Both the position numbers and the translations under genes were made by a program. A DNA stretch of 64,000 nucleotides from Acorus gramineus (lineage: Eukaryota; Streptophyta; Magnoliopsida; Acorales; Acoraceae), in NCBI GenBank assembly GCA_030737835.1, contig CM060855.1, positions 1 through 64,000 of the forward strand. The letters run 5' to 3'. Of the stretch, positions 34,543 to 47,859 are shown one piece after another. Each line of letters starts with the position of its first letter. Within the stretch, counting starts at the first letter, position 1. The notes below the pieces were generated by a model. The model ran no database searches and had not been told where the DNA came from. It saw nothing but the letters and a program-made list of their open reading frames with translations.

Positions 34543-34840
34543 GGAAAATGTTAGACTCAGTCACATTCACCAATCAAAACTCAGACCTCACATGTTTTCA
34601 TTTTTTTTAAATAGTAAACATCATCTAATGAGGTATATGCTTTGATAAAAAGTGCATATCGTTCCATTTCGAGTTGAATGAACCTATTTTTAATGTTTGA
34701 ATGAACCTATTTTTAATGTATAAGAAAATATTTAATGTGATATATACAACATCTAACGAGGTATACGCTTCACTGGATTTCTAACATGGTATATAGGACT
34801 GTGTTTTAGACTGAGAAAAAAACTAAGTGTAACAGCACTC
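34543..34840. mobile_element. MITE, GGAAAATGTTA family (inverted copy)
   Basis: It starts GGAAAATGTTAGACTCAG and ends GTGTAACAGCACTC. The start differs from the MULE terminus at 28271 (GGAAAATGATATACTCAG) at only three positions over 18 bases. It contains GAGGTATATGCTTTG and GAGGTATACGCTTCAC, again the MULE-type motif, and a 23-bp direct repeat (AATGAACCTATTTTTAATGT twice). A truncated relative begins at 35356. Confidence 0.6.
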
Positions 34841-36012
34841 AAAATGGAAAATATAACATGTGGTAGCCTGTCATTGGTTCTTAAAGCCCATAAATATAGC
34901 ACACATTACTCCCAAAGAAAAAAAAAATTAATGGATTATTCTTATCTAATTTTTTACCATAAGGAAGAACATTCCTGAGATATTGTTAACTTAGGTGTCA
35001 AAGATTCTTTGACAAACACCACGTTAGTGTGTCAGCTCAAACTACTCTCACCCATTAATAAGCATAGCAAGAGAGATAGAGGCTTACTATAAGTTTCTTT
35101 TATGGATAGGGAGCATGGTTAGCCCTGACCCTAGGTTTAAGAATGTTAGTGCTTTTTCTTTTTGTGTATGTATATGCAGGTTTTATTTTAGGAGATCATC
35201 TAAACTGCGATTGGGACATAAAAAAATATTTTAACTTTAATACAAAACAAGCTTTTATTTGAAGTTAATCAAAACAACTTTGTATATATAGAAAATTATT
35301 ATTTTGACTTGTACTAAAAATAAATACTCGTGATACGAAAGAATATTTTAAGTAAGGAAAATGTTAAACTTAATTATTTTTACTAATCAAAACTTGGACC
35401 ACACATGTTTTTATTTATTTTTTAAATAGTAAATATAATGAGGTATGCTTTAATAAAAGAGTTAAAGACATCTACATCCTTGTAAACATTAAAAATGTTA
35501 TATAAATCTCTATCAAAACTAGAACAGATGAAAACACATAAAAACTCAAAAATCAACATGGGTTAAATTTTCATCCAAACTAATAGAATATTTCTAGAAT
35601 ATTCTCATCTCTATAAATTTGGGTAGTCATATTAGTCCCTACAAACAATAAGAAAGTCATATCAGTCCATATAAAAGATAAAATTATCCTTAGAAGGTTT
35701 TTATGTTACCTCTTCTATCTTGTCTCTCATTGTCACACCTCCTCACCTGCAGACTTCAACCCCGACTGACGGCGTCCACCACCTCCGCACCTGCACCTCC
35801 CCAGAGTGGCATCTATAAATTTTTTAATACAAAAGCAAAAAGGTATATGTTTATTACACCGACAATAAAATTGGAGATCACATTATTTAAATGAAAGAAA
35901 AATCAATCTTTGTTAGCTTAGTCGTTCATTCCTTTCTGTTGTATGGTTATTAGAATATAAAATTCTTTTCTTCATCATCTGGATTATATTTTCACTTCCC
36001 ACTAACCACTTT
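34841..36012. other. spacer with MITE fragments, no gene
   Basis: A truncated GGAAAATGTTA MITE starts at 35356. A segment at 35445-35690 with repeated TCATAT(T/C)AGTCC(C/A)TA is related to 43165-43250. No coding region is supported. Confidence 0.45.
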
Positions 36013-36829
36013 CGTCACACCCCAGGGCGGCCGTCTCAGAGACGTGGCAATATATAATATCAGTAATCATACAAGAGGTCAACAACGACGCCAATATATA
36101 TAACATACAAGGTTGGCAAAACAATGATAACTGATAGCTCAACTAAAAATGCGGAAGCATAAAAATACTAATAAGTCTGTAACTCAAAACATTATTATAG
36201 ACTCGAATACACAATCATTGTCCCGTGAGAGCCAAGTCTAGTCTAATAAAATACAACCAGTGCAACACGCACGATTAACAAATTCATATGACACTAGGAC
36301 TGCTGACAGCCTCGCACTCGCCAACCGCCGGATGGGACGCTTCCACGCACGCAAGACCACGCCACAGGGAAGCTCCAACTCCACGCCCAACACCACCACT
36401 GTAGAAGAAACAGTACGCGAGGGGTGAGCTACAAGCTCAGTGAGTGGCTGGAAACCAAACACCAGTACAACAATTTAATTTTTAGGCAATTTCTTTTCAA
36501 GGAAAATATGGGTGTAAACCCAAAGGATAGCAAGGTCGTGCAGCGGCGCGACCACACCTCACCCTCGCCCTCACCTCTGAAGGGAACTCTTGGGACACTC
36601 GGGGAGGAATAAACTGTTAACCATAACACATGGTGTTTACTGAAAAACAAGATACAACGAGTCCATCCGCTACGAGATAGAGATACACTACGATACCTCA
36701 AGCGTTAGGAGTAATATACTCAGAGTATACTCGATGGGTATAAGGGTCACATGACTACGTGACTTCAACTCACCCTCACCCTCAACCTCAAGGGTGAAAT
36801 AGGACTATCGGGAGAAATTCGCTTGCTCT

Positions 36830-37200
36830 ACACCCTTCGTCATCCGGTAGCCCTCTTCCGGGTAGCCTCTACCTGGTAGCCTCCCATGACCACTACCTCT
36901 GCCGTATGGGCGCACCAACAGGCATCATGAGTAGTACCCGGGAGCACCTCACAAGACAGCTACAACGCCGGACAGCTTCAACGCGGACCCGTTGAAGGGG
37001 AGAACGATTCCACGCTCGCAATATCGTCCGGTAGCCCTCTCCCGCGTAGCCTCTACCCGTCGGCCTTCCACGATCGGTACATCTGCCAGGTGGGTACCCA
37101 AATACGCATCAGTAGCACTTACAAGTGGTGGCACCACACAGGACAGTTTCAATGCTGGGTAGCTTCGACGCACGATGATATTTGGGGGGGGGGGGACACT
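36830..37200. repeat. 184-bp tandem duplication inside the long LTR
   Basis: CCGGTAGCCCTCT(T/C)CCG appears at 36844 and again 184 bases later, and the pattern of following blocks is kept. The copies are well diverged. A G12 homopolymer lies near 37184. Confidence 0.65.
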
Positions 37201-38779
37201 CCACGTTCGCAATGCAAACCCTATAGAGAAACAACTACTCTCAGTAATCACATACCGATGCTATCAAAAACACTTGAACTCCCACAAAGATGCGTCTCTC
37301 GGAGGCGGGGAGTTACCTCTGCTCTCGCACAGAGATAAGCCCAAGGCATAACCTAGCAGGCGGTTCATACACTCGCCTAGCACGGGTAGGCCTAGCTTAA
37401 TGCCGTAACCACCAGCTTAACAAAACCGATATGACAATGAATTCTCTTGAATTCCAATCGAGTGCATCACTCGGATGCAAGGGGGCGATTACATCATTAG
37501 CACTCTAACTAATAAGGTACAACCCGATAGCGGGTCATACCCACGCATATTACAGATAGGCCCAATTAGTCTAACATGCGCATAAGTATAACTGGAGAAT
37601 TCACTCACAGTTAAGTACCTGAACAACATGTATGCCAACATAGTGATTTAATTATAGGGGTTCTCCCTAACATGGACAAAAAGCATAAATAACATATCAT
37701 GTATACAAGGTATGGCCTAATTAAACATGCATACAAAGTATACCCTAACATGAGTTGGATATCACAAACTTAAAAGGGAAGGGTTAAGTGCGATCTTGTG
37801 CACCAACAGGCGCATGCCAATAATCCCGAGAAAAAATAAGTCAAGTAGGAACCACATCTACTTACTCAATTCGTGCAAAGAGGGAGGGCGAGAGAGAGAG
37901 AAGGCCTCATCATCTCAGGGAGCTGATCATAGCTTTGGCCCAACAAGATGGGCGCAACAACTATATCATGCCCTCAAATCTTATGACCAGGGAATATTTA
38001 GTATGCACCCGGTTATTAACTCAGGCTTAATCATGCTAGATATTACTAACATAGGGGAGTAGTATTACAAATAAGACTACCTAAGGCATGCCATATTCTA
38101 TACATTCATATAAATACAAAGAGATACATGCCCATACAAGCAGGGCACATGCAAACATGATCATTCACATATGAATACAATACATAGGTAAGTACATGGT
38201 AGAATAGGGGGTTTTACGCAATATACGAGCTATATAGGCCTAGCATGCAATATCTAACATAATATGGGTGCCAAGATGCCCCATGAATGTGCAATGCACG
38301 ACTACGTGCATCGAGCGCTTCCTGAAGGGTTGGATCAAACCACTCACCGCAACCCGGGTTGATGCAAGACCGATCGCCGCAAACTGCAAGACATAACATC
38401 AAAGATGTAAGCACAACTACACAACAACATCAACAAATTGATTAAATGGGCTAAGGGCTTAGACATGCACGCATGCGAGTACGCACGCACGCACGCATGT
38501 CCGAGCCCCCAACACCCATACACAAGTGTACTGACCCTCGGCACACCAAACCGGGCCCTGGGCAGCCCTACGCACAACTCTGCACGCAAGCGCACACGCG
38601 TGCGTGCAGTCCCATGCCTGTTGCACTCTTCCCGCGCGCTTGGACTCACACCTCGCATGCCAGCGTGCCCCGAGCGCACGCATGCGCAACCGCCGCGCAC
38701 ACTCGCACCCCCGCGCGCACTAGCATGCACACCAGCACGTACAGACCCGCACGCCTACACGCCTGCATGCCCGACTCCC

Positions 38780-38815
38780 CCCCCCACCCCCCCCCCCCCC
38801 CCCCCCCTCATCCTT
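38780..38815. repeat. C homopolymer, 21 bases, in a C-rich core
   Basis: A C10 run, one A and a C21 run lie in a block rich in CGCACGCACG and CCCAAAC. Reading frames across it are low-complexity artefacts. Sequencing or assembly of this site is likely imprecise. Confidence 0.8.
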
Positions 38816-39271
38816 CACACACACCCAAACCCAAACACCCCACATGCATGCCCTCCCAAACACCCAAACATGCATAAAAAACTAGATAAAGAAGAGGGAA
38901 AGCTTACCAAAAGAGAGTGGGAGGGAAGGGAGAGATGTAGGGGCTCGCAAACACACCCTTGACCACCTTGACCGCCACCACCGCTACCACCACCTTAGCT
39001 TTGGATGCTCTTCTTCTTGCTGACCAGGGGGGATGGGTAAACCAGGGAACCATAAGGGGGAGCTAGATGAGGAGGAGAAGGAATAGGCAACAACAATAGC
39101 ACACACCTTTATTTGATCTTCCTCTTCTTGCATCACCTCTTCCAAGCACTCCTTCATCTTCTTCTACCATCTTTTTCACCAAAAACACCCACACAAAGGG
39201 CTGAACCAGATGGAAAGAGAGGGAGCTTACGAGGGGGAGAGGGAGGGAGAGAGAGGGAATGCACTTGGGGG

Positions 39272-40113
39272 TAGGCCTGTCAATGGGTCGGGTCCGGGTC
39301 GGGTCGCGGTGGACCCGGACCCGACCCGTGACAGGACCCGGTGGGTCCGGGTCCAACCTAGGACCCGGCGGGTCCGGGGAAATATGGACCCGGACCCGGA
39401 CCCGGCGGACCCGGGTCTGGTCCGGGTCCGATCTGACCCGGATGGTTGGGTAAAAAGAGAGAGAGAGAGAGAGAGAGAGAAGAGCTCATGTATTTGTTTA
39501 CCTTATCATTCTATTTGAAATTTTTTGTAATAAAACATTATTGTTAATGAGACTATGTTTGAATATAATTTTATACAATTCAAAAGAAGTAAATGAATTA
39601 TTAAACAACATCCAAAACAATAATCACTAACATAAAAAACATATTAACTTAAATAATAAACATAACTAACCTAAACAACATTCAAAACAATATTAACCTA
39701 AACAACATTCAAAACAATAAACACTAACATATTAACCTAAATAATAAACATAAATCATGCAATAAACTAATTAATCATACAAATTCAAAAGCTAATAAGT
39801 TAATTGTCCAAAACAAACTGATTTATAGGCTTGTTATGATTATGATTTATGAACTTGTAGATACAAAAATAAGTTAAGTAAGAAATAAAATTATATATCA
39901 ACTAATACTAATGGTCTTATAATATATGAGCATATTTTAATAAAACAATTGGGTCTCGGGTCCAACGGGTCGGGGCGGGGTGGACCCGGACCCGACCCGT
40001 TTGTTTGTTCGGGTCCGCTGGGTCGGGTCCAAATCGGGTCGGGTATATTACACGTGTAATCGGGTCCGGGTCGGGTCGGGTCCGGGTCTGGACCCGACCC
40101 ATTGACAGGCCTA
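39272..40113. mobile_element. 842-bp hAT-type MITE nested in the long LTR
   Basis: The terminal inverted repeats are TAGGCCTGTCAATGGGTCGG and its perfect complement at the right end. Flanks CTTGGGGG (39264-39271) and CTTGGGGC (40114-40121) form an 8-bp target duplication with one difference. Both ends are filled with GGGTCCGGGTCGGGTC-type repeats. A GA microsatellite (39460-39481) and an AT-rich centre follow; there is no transposase. It is related in design, not closely in sequence, to the MITE at 3694-4406. Confidence 0.92.
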
Positions 40114-40503
40114 CTTGGGGCCTTTAATACGCAAAAATGGGGTTGGTGGGGGTTGACATAGTCAACCCAACTACACAACAAAACAAAAGAAAACCCTTGA
40201 CTTGTCAAAGTCATCCCCACTTAGACGTGTGCATTTGAAATTTCACCTCCCAAACCAGTAACAACCAAATCCGGATGCGATTCAAACTTCATACTTTCCA
40301 AAACAATACCGGAATTCGATAAAATTTTCATGGGTAGTACAAAATGGTGCCAGGACCCATAATATGCTGTTAGATTTTCAATTAGAGCACTCCAACTCCC
40401 GCAGGTAGCTAAAAACAAAAATTTTAGCGACTCCTGTCAAAAAAATAAGGCTCCAAATGACACTAGCTTAACTAAAATGACTCCAAATGACACAGGCACA
40501 ACA

Positions 40504-41900
40504 ATAGTGATATTTATGAAGATTTTTTTTTGTTTGTTTCTTACAACCAGTACATCTACTTAAAAAATACCCAAACTTGATTGTTTCACACATCTACTTA
40601 AAAAATACCTAAAACATTATGCTTATTGGACACACTATACTTTTTTATTCTCGTGTTTGTAGAAGTCTTTTCAATTTAATGTTTCTCTAGAAAAAAAATC
40701 CGACCACCATATAATCTCACTATTTTGGAAAGGTCAAAGTTGAAAATTACAAAATTGGATAATGTTTTCTCTATCAAGAAATGGTGCAACTTAGTTGTTG
40801 GTTTTCCAATGTGTGGTTGACATCATACACATAAAAATGGATTTTGCCATTCCTTCTAATATAATTGTGATCATATAATTGGGATGATCTCTAACATTGA
40901 GTTGAATTCGTATGATTTTGTTTCACATTTTAAGTTTTGATTCACAAAAGAAAATGCCATTGCATTTTAACCTACCATGTGCTTGATCAGTTAGAAATTG
41001 ATCAAATACGTGTTTCAGTTTTAGCTGTACTTAAAATTTGTTTTGTTATCTCTTTTATGGAATAAATATTTGCATGCCCTATTCATTCCAGTCTAGGATG
41101 TCCTTTATTGCTCAATGTGTTTGTTCATGTTTTAAATGCACTTTTTAAAGTAAGTTTTCAAATGCATTACAAAAGTAAATTCCTTTTTTTTTTTACTCTA
41201 CCATTATTTGTTTACTTCCATTCTACAAGAATTTAAATTTCAAGTTTTGTTAATATGAGCATATTCGTACTTCTATTGCATTATGAAATTTGTCATATCT
41301 GAGTCTTTTTTCATGGTGGTTGCACATACATTTACCATTGGTTGTATTAAGTATCATTTGCACTTTGAGCCTTCATAACCAATTTAAAAAGTATCATTGT
41401 AGATGGTTTTATGTATCTCATTTCTCCCCATCCAAAAAACTTTCGACATGCTACAACACTAACAACATGTGAACAACATATTTTCATCCCCATAGTTAAA
41501 AAAAAATGAAAAATTACTTTATTTTACAAAAAAATGGTTTTTTTTTAATGCACACATTGTGATGATCATACATTTTGGTAATAAGCAATCTATTAACTCG
41601 TGCGCATACGAGTACATTTTCACTAGTTTGTTATAGTTGGTCAACATCTTGTTTCATTTGCTGTGGTTCTCACACTATTTTTTTTCACTTGTTGTCTGGA
41701 GTCTGGTGAAGCATAGACACTCCAATTGGGGGGCTCATACCCGTGTCGGACACGTATGGATACATGTTTGACACATATTGGACACGCAACAGACTTGTCC
41801 TATGAAATGGTTTTCATTTCCTGTCTAGACACAGGGTGGTAGCCATTAACCAACCTATTTAACAGCCCAACCACACCCCTTTAACCAATCCAACCCACTA
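40504..41900. other. AT-rich spacer, no gene
   Basis: No supported ORF, RNA gene or bounded element. Around 41735-41805 a block with GTGTCGGACACGTATGG and GACACATATTGGACACG repeats a GGACAC core. This is common repeat debris in plant genomes and not a gene. Confidence 0.4.
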
Positions 41901-41909
41901 AAAAACAAA

Positions 41910-42966
41910 GGGGGAATTGTTCAAATACTTCTTGACTAAGGGTTAAATTTTTTTTATGCCCCTGGACTTTTTTTTATTTTTTATTTACCCCTGAAATCTA
42001 GTCCTATTTTTTTTTGCCCCTGAATTTTCATAATACCTGAACTATAATGTGATACATACAAAAATTATACACATAGTTACAGATATTTAACTATCTATAA
42101 AAATATTAAAATACGCAAATATGTTTATACACAAAATGATCATATATATATTCTCAATGTCATTACATTATCATCTGTAAATGCATTCAGTGTACACAAA
42201 ATTGTTATAGATACAATCTCAAGTCTTGTTAAAATAGATATATCAATTGTTTGAATTACGAGGTTTTCTTCAAATCTTAATGATTAATTGTTATCTCCCC
42301 CTTAATCCTCTTCATGTCCTCCTAGGTAAAATGAAACAAAATTATCGAACTAGACATTCAATGTACTTCATAACGAAGAACGGGTTTTTCAAGCTATATA
42401 AAAAATACAACAATCAAACACTTAAATAAACTTTTATTTAGCAATATGAACAAAATTAGTAATAGCATGAATCTGAACTGAAAATTTATGAACAATTGTA
42501 ATATTTTAATAAAATTACTTCTTGATCCATGTACTTAACAATTACTGAAATTAACATTTACATAACAACTACAACAAAAACTACCAATGTGATGCACAAT
42601 GACATAATCACTATTTACATAATAGAAATGTAATATCTTCTATTATTCTTATAACAATTACAACAGAAATTACAAAATCTATAATTTACACAACAAATAT
42701 GTAATATCATACATATATAGAACTAAACTAAGGCCATGTAAATTACAGAAATGTAATAACTGATTACAGATATATAATGATCAATTACAGAAATTTAATA
42801 CTAATTTACAGATGGGGTGGTTTAGGTATTAAAAATGAGATGGCACAAGTCTAGGGGCAAAAAAAAACAATAAGACCAGATTTTAAGGGTAAATAAAAAA
42901 TAATAAAAATTCAGGGGTAGAAAAAAAATTAGACCCTCAATCAAGGGGCATTTGAACAATTTCCCC
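41910..42966. mobile_element. 1.06-kb non-autonomous Mutator-like element
   Basis: A perfect 9-bp duplication AAAAACAAA flanks it (41901-41909 and 42967-42975). The ends are inverted repeats of about 130 bases: GGGGGAATTGTTCAAAT... on the left and ...ATTTGAACAATTTCCCC on the right. They contain repeated (A/T)CCCCTGAA(T/A)(T/A)T blocks. The AT-rich centre codes for nothing recognisable. Confidence 0.9.
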
Positions 42967-42975
42967 AAAAACAAA

Positions 42976-45900
42976 ATAGAAAAATCAACAGTAACACAAA
43001 TCCTAGTTGTTGTCTCTAACTTCTTAATAAAACAATATTTTGATTGATTCAATAAACAACAATATTCTAGATTTATTTGATTTAAATAATCTTTTTCTCG
43101 ATAAAACAGTGACATATAATGTGTAAATTTTGTTTTTTTCTATCAAACATTATAAAAATTATTATATTAAAGGGTTAAAGACATTTAAGTCCCTACAAAC
43201 ATGGAAAAACTCATATAAGTCCCTACTAAAATTGGAAGAGGCATATGATCACTACATGGTCGCAGAAATTTTCATGAGACCCCAAATTTTGCAGTTTAGT
43301 ATCCAAGTTTTGTGAGAAGGATTATGTATTCTTATTTGAGCGCATGCTATTTAACTGTGGTCCTAGATTGTATTTTTAGAAGAGAAGGATTCTGGTCATT
43401 GTTTATTAAGGACATTAATTAAAGATCCCCCAACATACCCCAAAATAATTTTTAGTCCCCGAAACTTTTTACCTCAATGATACATCCTTAATATCAAAAC
43501 CCATCGGATCCCTCTCACTAACATACCCCCTTTTAATACCCAATGTATCCTCCTCTTTAAAACACCGTCTCCCCCAAACAAACCCATTGAACCCCTTCTC
43601 CCCCCAAAAACAAAAAAACCCTCACCTCCCCTTCTCTCCCCCAAATCCCCCTCTCCCATTCTCAACCACCACTGCGAAAACCTAGCCCCTTTCACTCTCC
43701 TCTCTTCCACACAGCTCGACCGTCCACCCCAGTGAAGACCTAGCCGTCCCCTTCCCCTTCGGTGAGTTCAAAATAACAGATGTCGCTTCGTGACATCTCC
43801 GCCATCGTCAATGTGACGACTTCCTCTCTCTCCCCCCCCTCCCTCTCACTCTGTTATTGGATGAACATCTTTAAATTTTTAGTGGGTCTTTATATGAGTA
43901 TTTGATTGTTCTAGAATGTGAAACTGAAATGTAATGCCTGAAATGAGCCATCGGCACGAATGCACATATACTCTGAACTCGATTAATATGTTGTAGGTAT
44001 GCGATGAATGATTTATTCCTGGATGATTGATCGACCTCCTCCAATCTTCGTCTTGTCGTCAAATTTTTCATTAGATGGACCGATTCAAGCCTCATCATGT
44101 TTACTAAGTTGTCATTGAATCTTGTTTATATTGCGTCAATGTGAGGGCCCCTCTCTCTGTTTTTCAATGAAACACATTGACAATGTTGGATTTCCATTTC
44201 AATGGGTTAGATTTAAAATTTGAGTGGGTCTTCAAGTGAGTTTCTGTTTGGGTATTGTTTGCATGTTAGTGTTTGCAGGGTAGGAAAAGCCTTATTATTA
44301 GATTTTTGTTGTATAATTTCCTTCAAGAACATTTATTGTCTAATTAAGGATTTTCAAATCATGTTTTCCATTATGATCCCATATTTTATTTGTTTATTTT
44401 CTTTCTCTGTGAAATCACTCTTGGATGCTTCATATACAAACAATTTTTTAGGTAAAATTGAAATTTCTTAAGGGTGTACACACCATTACAAACAATTGTT
44501 CAAATGAAATTGAATCTAACTAAGGATGTACACATCATTACAAACAATTCTTCAAATGAAACTAAAACTGATTAAGGGTGTACACATCATTACAAAAGTT
44601 GCAGAGTATTAGTAAATGATACATGGTTTATTTGGTTTCTTTGCTATAATCTGCCATGGGGTTCCTGATTTCATATAGGTTTTTGGGGTTCCCTCCTACA
44701 ACTATCTATGATTCTCTTATATAAATATATAGTGCTATAATTACTTCTAAATGTTTATTTTTTGCAACATTGTATGAATGTTGTGCAACTTTTGTAATCT
44801 TGTGTTCATCTGTGTTTGTGTTTTTTAGTTTATAAATAGAACTGAAGACAAACTTATTTATTAATTATAGAGAGTCTTGGGATGCATTATTTAGAAAAAA
44901 AATGTTAAATAGGTAATTTTCAAAAGCATATTTGTCCCTATTGATTAAGGGTGCATGCATCACTACAAATAGAATAACAATATTCACAAATATGATTAAG
45001 GGTGTATATATAATGTGTACAAATTCATAACAATGTACATGTACTTATAACAATGTACACTGAGAATTTAATAGTATAGTATATAGACAACATAACAGTG
45101 TACAAAAAGATTTCAACAATGTAAAAAGATAATATAACATGATGAAGTCCTTCAATTATAACAATGGCCTTGTTAATACCTGCTAGAATAAAAAAATTTA
45201 GGCCACCATGATGAAGTCCTTCAATTGGTTGGACTTCTTTCTCCTCTTCCTCACACACATCCTACTCCAACTTGCCAAGCATCAATTGATCTTCTCGTTG
45301 ACCTCTAACACCATCATTGAATTCTGTTGTGATATCACCTTTGTTGTCCCTTGCAACATCTGCTAGCATGAATGACTCTTCTTTTAGACACGTGAGAGAA
45401 AGATTGTAATAGCTTATCTCCCTTCCTCTCTCCCTACCTGTCTATCTTTTTCTCTCGAACAAATGTATTCAAGTTGAATGAAATATGAAACAATGAGAAG
45501 AAGGGATGTGTGTTTTGGATTTCTGCCTTTTTTTATTTATTTTTTGGTTGACACAATTTGGGTTTTATGTTAATACTATTGTATGTACACTGATATTCTT
45601 CAAATGTACACTCTTAAATCTTATTTTGATTGTGTATTCATGGAGTACAACTACATGAGAAATGTGTCTGGGTTTGCAGAAATAACAGATTGATTAGTGT
45701 ACACTATCATTCCAAGCTATGTATAACTACGTACATTAGTATATTATCAAACAATGTTAAATTCTTTGTGCACATTGTTAACATTATTATGAACATTGTT
45801 ATCTGTCTGTGAACACTAGACACTATTAAATTCTTTGTTTGTAATAATGTATGTCTCATGTATTGATAGTGTGACATTACAATGTGCAGGTTAATTGGTT

Positions 45901-46071
45901 AAAAAAGTGTTTTTGATTGACTTATTTCATACTCGACATTGAGGACTAGCTGATCACAAGGAATGATCAATACCCACAACAATCCAATGTGTAAGTGTTG
46001 ATGGTATACATTGTCATGATTAATGTACCTATATTACACTCATGATATTAATTTATGGTGTTTTTAGGGTT
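42976..46071. other. spacer between MULE and second long LTR, no supported gene
   Basis: A CT-rich, GC-richer stretch at 43480-43860 (TCCTCTCTTCCACACAGC, CCTTCCCCTTCGGTGAG) looks like a 5' leader or a captured gene edge, but no conserved coding frame follows. Short duplications lie at 45138/45209 (ATGATGAAGTCCTTCAATT). Many GTACA(C/T)TGTTA-type motifs occur at 45020-45120 and 45690-45800. Confidence 0.4.
44469..44600. repeat. 52-bp tandem repeat, about 2.5 copies
   Basis: Copies start at 44469, 44521 and 44573 with TAAGG(G/A)TGTACACA and continue CATTACAAACAATT. A related single copy lies near 44945. Non-coding. Confidence 0.8.
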
Positions 46072-47099
46072 AATTGTGTCACGCCCCAGGGCGGCCGCCC
46101 CGAGACGCGGCAAGTGTATATATAATATCAGAATCTACACAGGAGGTCAATAATATATCATATTCAAACAACTAGAATGACACACATGCAACAAAGGGCT
46201 GACATGATATATACACCAAATGCGGAAGCAAAAGACTGAATCTGTAAATAAACATTCTACAGACTCGATACTCAATCATCTGTCCTGTGAGAGCCAATAT
46301 ACACAAATACAACTGAACATATACAAACACGTGCCAAGCACGGAAATCAAATACATACAGTCAAGAAGGGATGCTGATAACCTCTGGCACTCGCGGAACG
46401 TGGCGCTGCTCCGCTACTGAAGGAATCCCTCGGAAAGCTCCAACTGCTGCTCCGGCTCTAGCTCAGGCTCAGTGACCACTGGGGAAAAACATATGCGAGG
46501 GGTGAGCCACACGCTCAGTGAACAGCACAACCCATGCATCACAGACAATATTTACCACAATTCCATTATTTATCCAGCCTCTAAGACATAACAACATAAT
46601 CCAGTGGTTCGTACCTCGCCGAACCACCACACCCTCACCCTCACCCATCAATGGGTGACATAGGCTATTGGGACTGATAATCATCCAACCACAAATCCAG
46701 TGGGTCGCTCATCGCCAACCCACTACACCCTCACCCTCACCCTCGCCCTACCACGGGTGACATAGGATTTTGGGACTGACTAGGCTGTTGGTCACCCTTG
46801 GTCCACCGATAGTCTCTCCTCCACTCCGTAGGCCGCTTGGTCTCCACCCACAACTTCAGCACAGTCCGTCACAAATATCGGGAGGCGCCTACTGATGTGG
46901 GTCCTCCGAAGGACGGCCTTTCTAACGCTGGGGCAGTCTCTACCGGATCCAACGAAGAGAACAGAACAGCCTATCCATACGCATATGATCCACTCGGATC
47001 CGCCGACAACACATCTCTACAACTCTAATGTCATGAACTCTTCAGAGTTCTTCCAGGCGCATAACCAAGATGCGGGGAACATGTACAATAAAAGCAAGG

Positions 47100-47425
47100 T
47101 TGTAATATCATTGGGGGAAAGAACTCGGGAGGGCGGCGTGAGTTCCCGATATAGGATACCCTGACAACCAAACAAGGAACACGGAGTACCCTAACCCGGG
47201 TCTCACCGCTGTCCTCGCAAGGCCCCTCCCCTATAATATTCACTAACATGCTAATAATCATACTAATCATACAACATTACATATAATATTATTGGGACTA
47301 GAAACCTTGGGAGGGCAGCATGAGGTCCCGATACAGGACATCCCGACAACCAAACAAGGAACACGGAGTACCCTAACACGGGTCTCAATGTTGACCTCGC
47401 AAGGCTCCTCCCTATAATATTATCT
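47100..47425. repeat. 182-bp tandem duplication inside the younger LTR
   Basis: GACAACCAAACAAGGAACAC occurs at 47163 and 47345, followed in both by GGAGTACCCTAAC(C/A)CGGG and CTCGCAAGG. The copies are similar but clearly diverged. They occupy the same relative position as the 184-bp duplication of the older LTR. Confidence 0.85.
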
Positions 47426-47859
47426 AAGGCATGCGATTTAACATACACTAGCATTTAATTTAATAAATAAACTAGTAGGACACATGCATAGGCCAAGGTT
47501 TCCTAGCATGAGAACAGGGGACATGGTGCATGGCTCATACACATATCCTAAGGGTGCAAGTCCCTAACATGCAAAGTCTAGGGTAACATGCATTCTACAT
47601 TTAAATCATGCAAGCATGGATTACATATTACTGCCGGTTAATATATATCCATGGTGCCCCAGGAGAGGTCGGTATACGCCCAAATGCGTATAACGCCTCT
47701 CTACTGGGTTGGATTGTTCCACTCACCCCTAACCGGCTCGTCGCGCGACCATCCGTCCAGATCTGCAAGACAGACATTCAATATGGTGAGAACAATACAT
47801 AAATACTCTAAAATACCCAAACATACAAAACCCACAACTAAACACCTAACACTCGGGCA

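Larger units (their letters stand above)
36013..40503 (+). mobile_element. long solo LTR, family A/B, older copy, with nested hAT MITE (fossil)
   Basis: It shares with 46077-49667 the same start (..TCACACCCCAGGGCGGCC), the same downstream block (GGGGTGAGCTACAAGCTCAG), a roughly 184-bp internal duplication (36841 and 37025), a C-rich and CA-rich core and the same end (AATGACACAGGCACAACA). Without the nested MITE (39272-40113 plus its duplicated site) the length is about 3.64 kb, close to 3.59 kb for the other copy. No gag-pol, primer-binding site or second matching LTR is attached. The family is probably a long-LTR Ty3/gypsy type (Tat-like), inferred. No matching 5-bp target duplication was found, the terminus is slightly degraded and a transposon is nested inside, so it is the older of the two. 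Confidence 0.75.

Noticed and set aside
38438-38962. 174-codon Thr/Pro/Ala/His-rich frame
   Set aside because: It comes from ACGC microsatellite and C-homopolymer DNA within the older LTR; no start context or conserved motif.
43474-43860. A host gene start in the CT-rich stretch
   Set aside because: It looks like a leader, but no conserved frame or plausible exon follows on either strand within several hundred bases.
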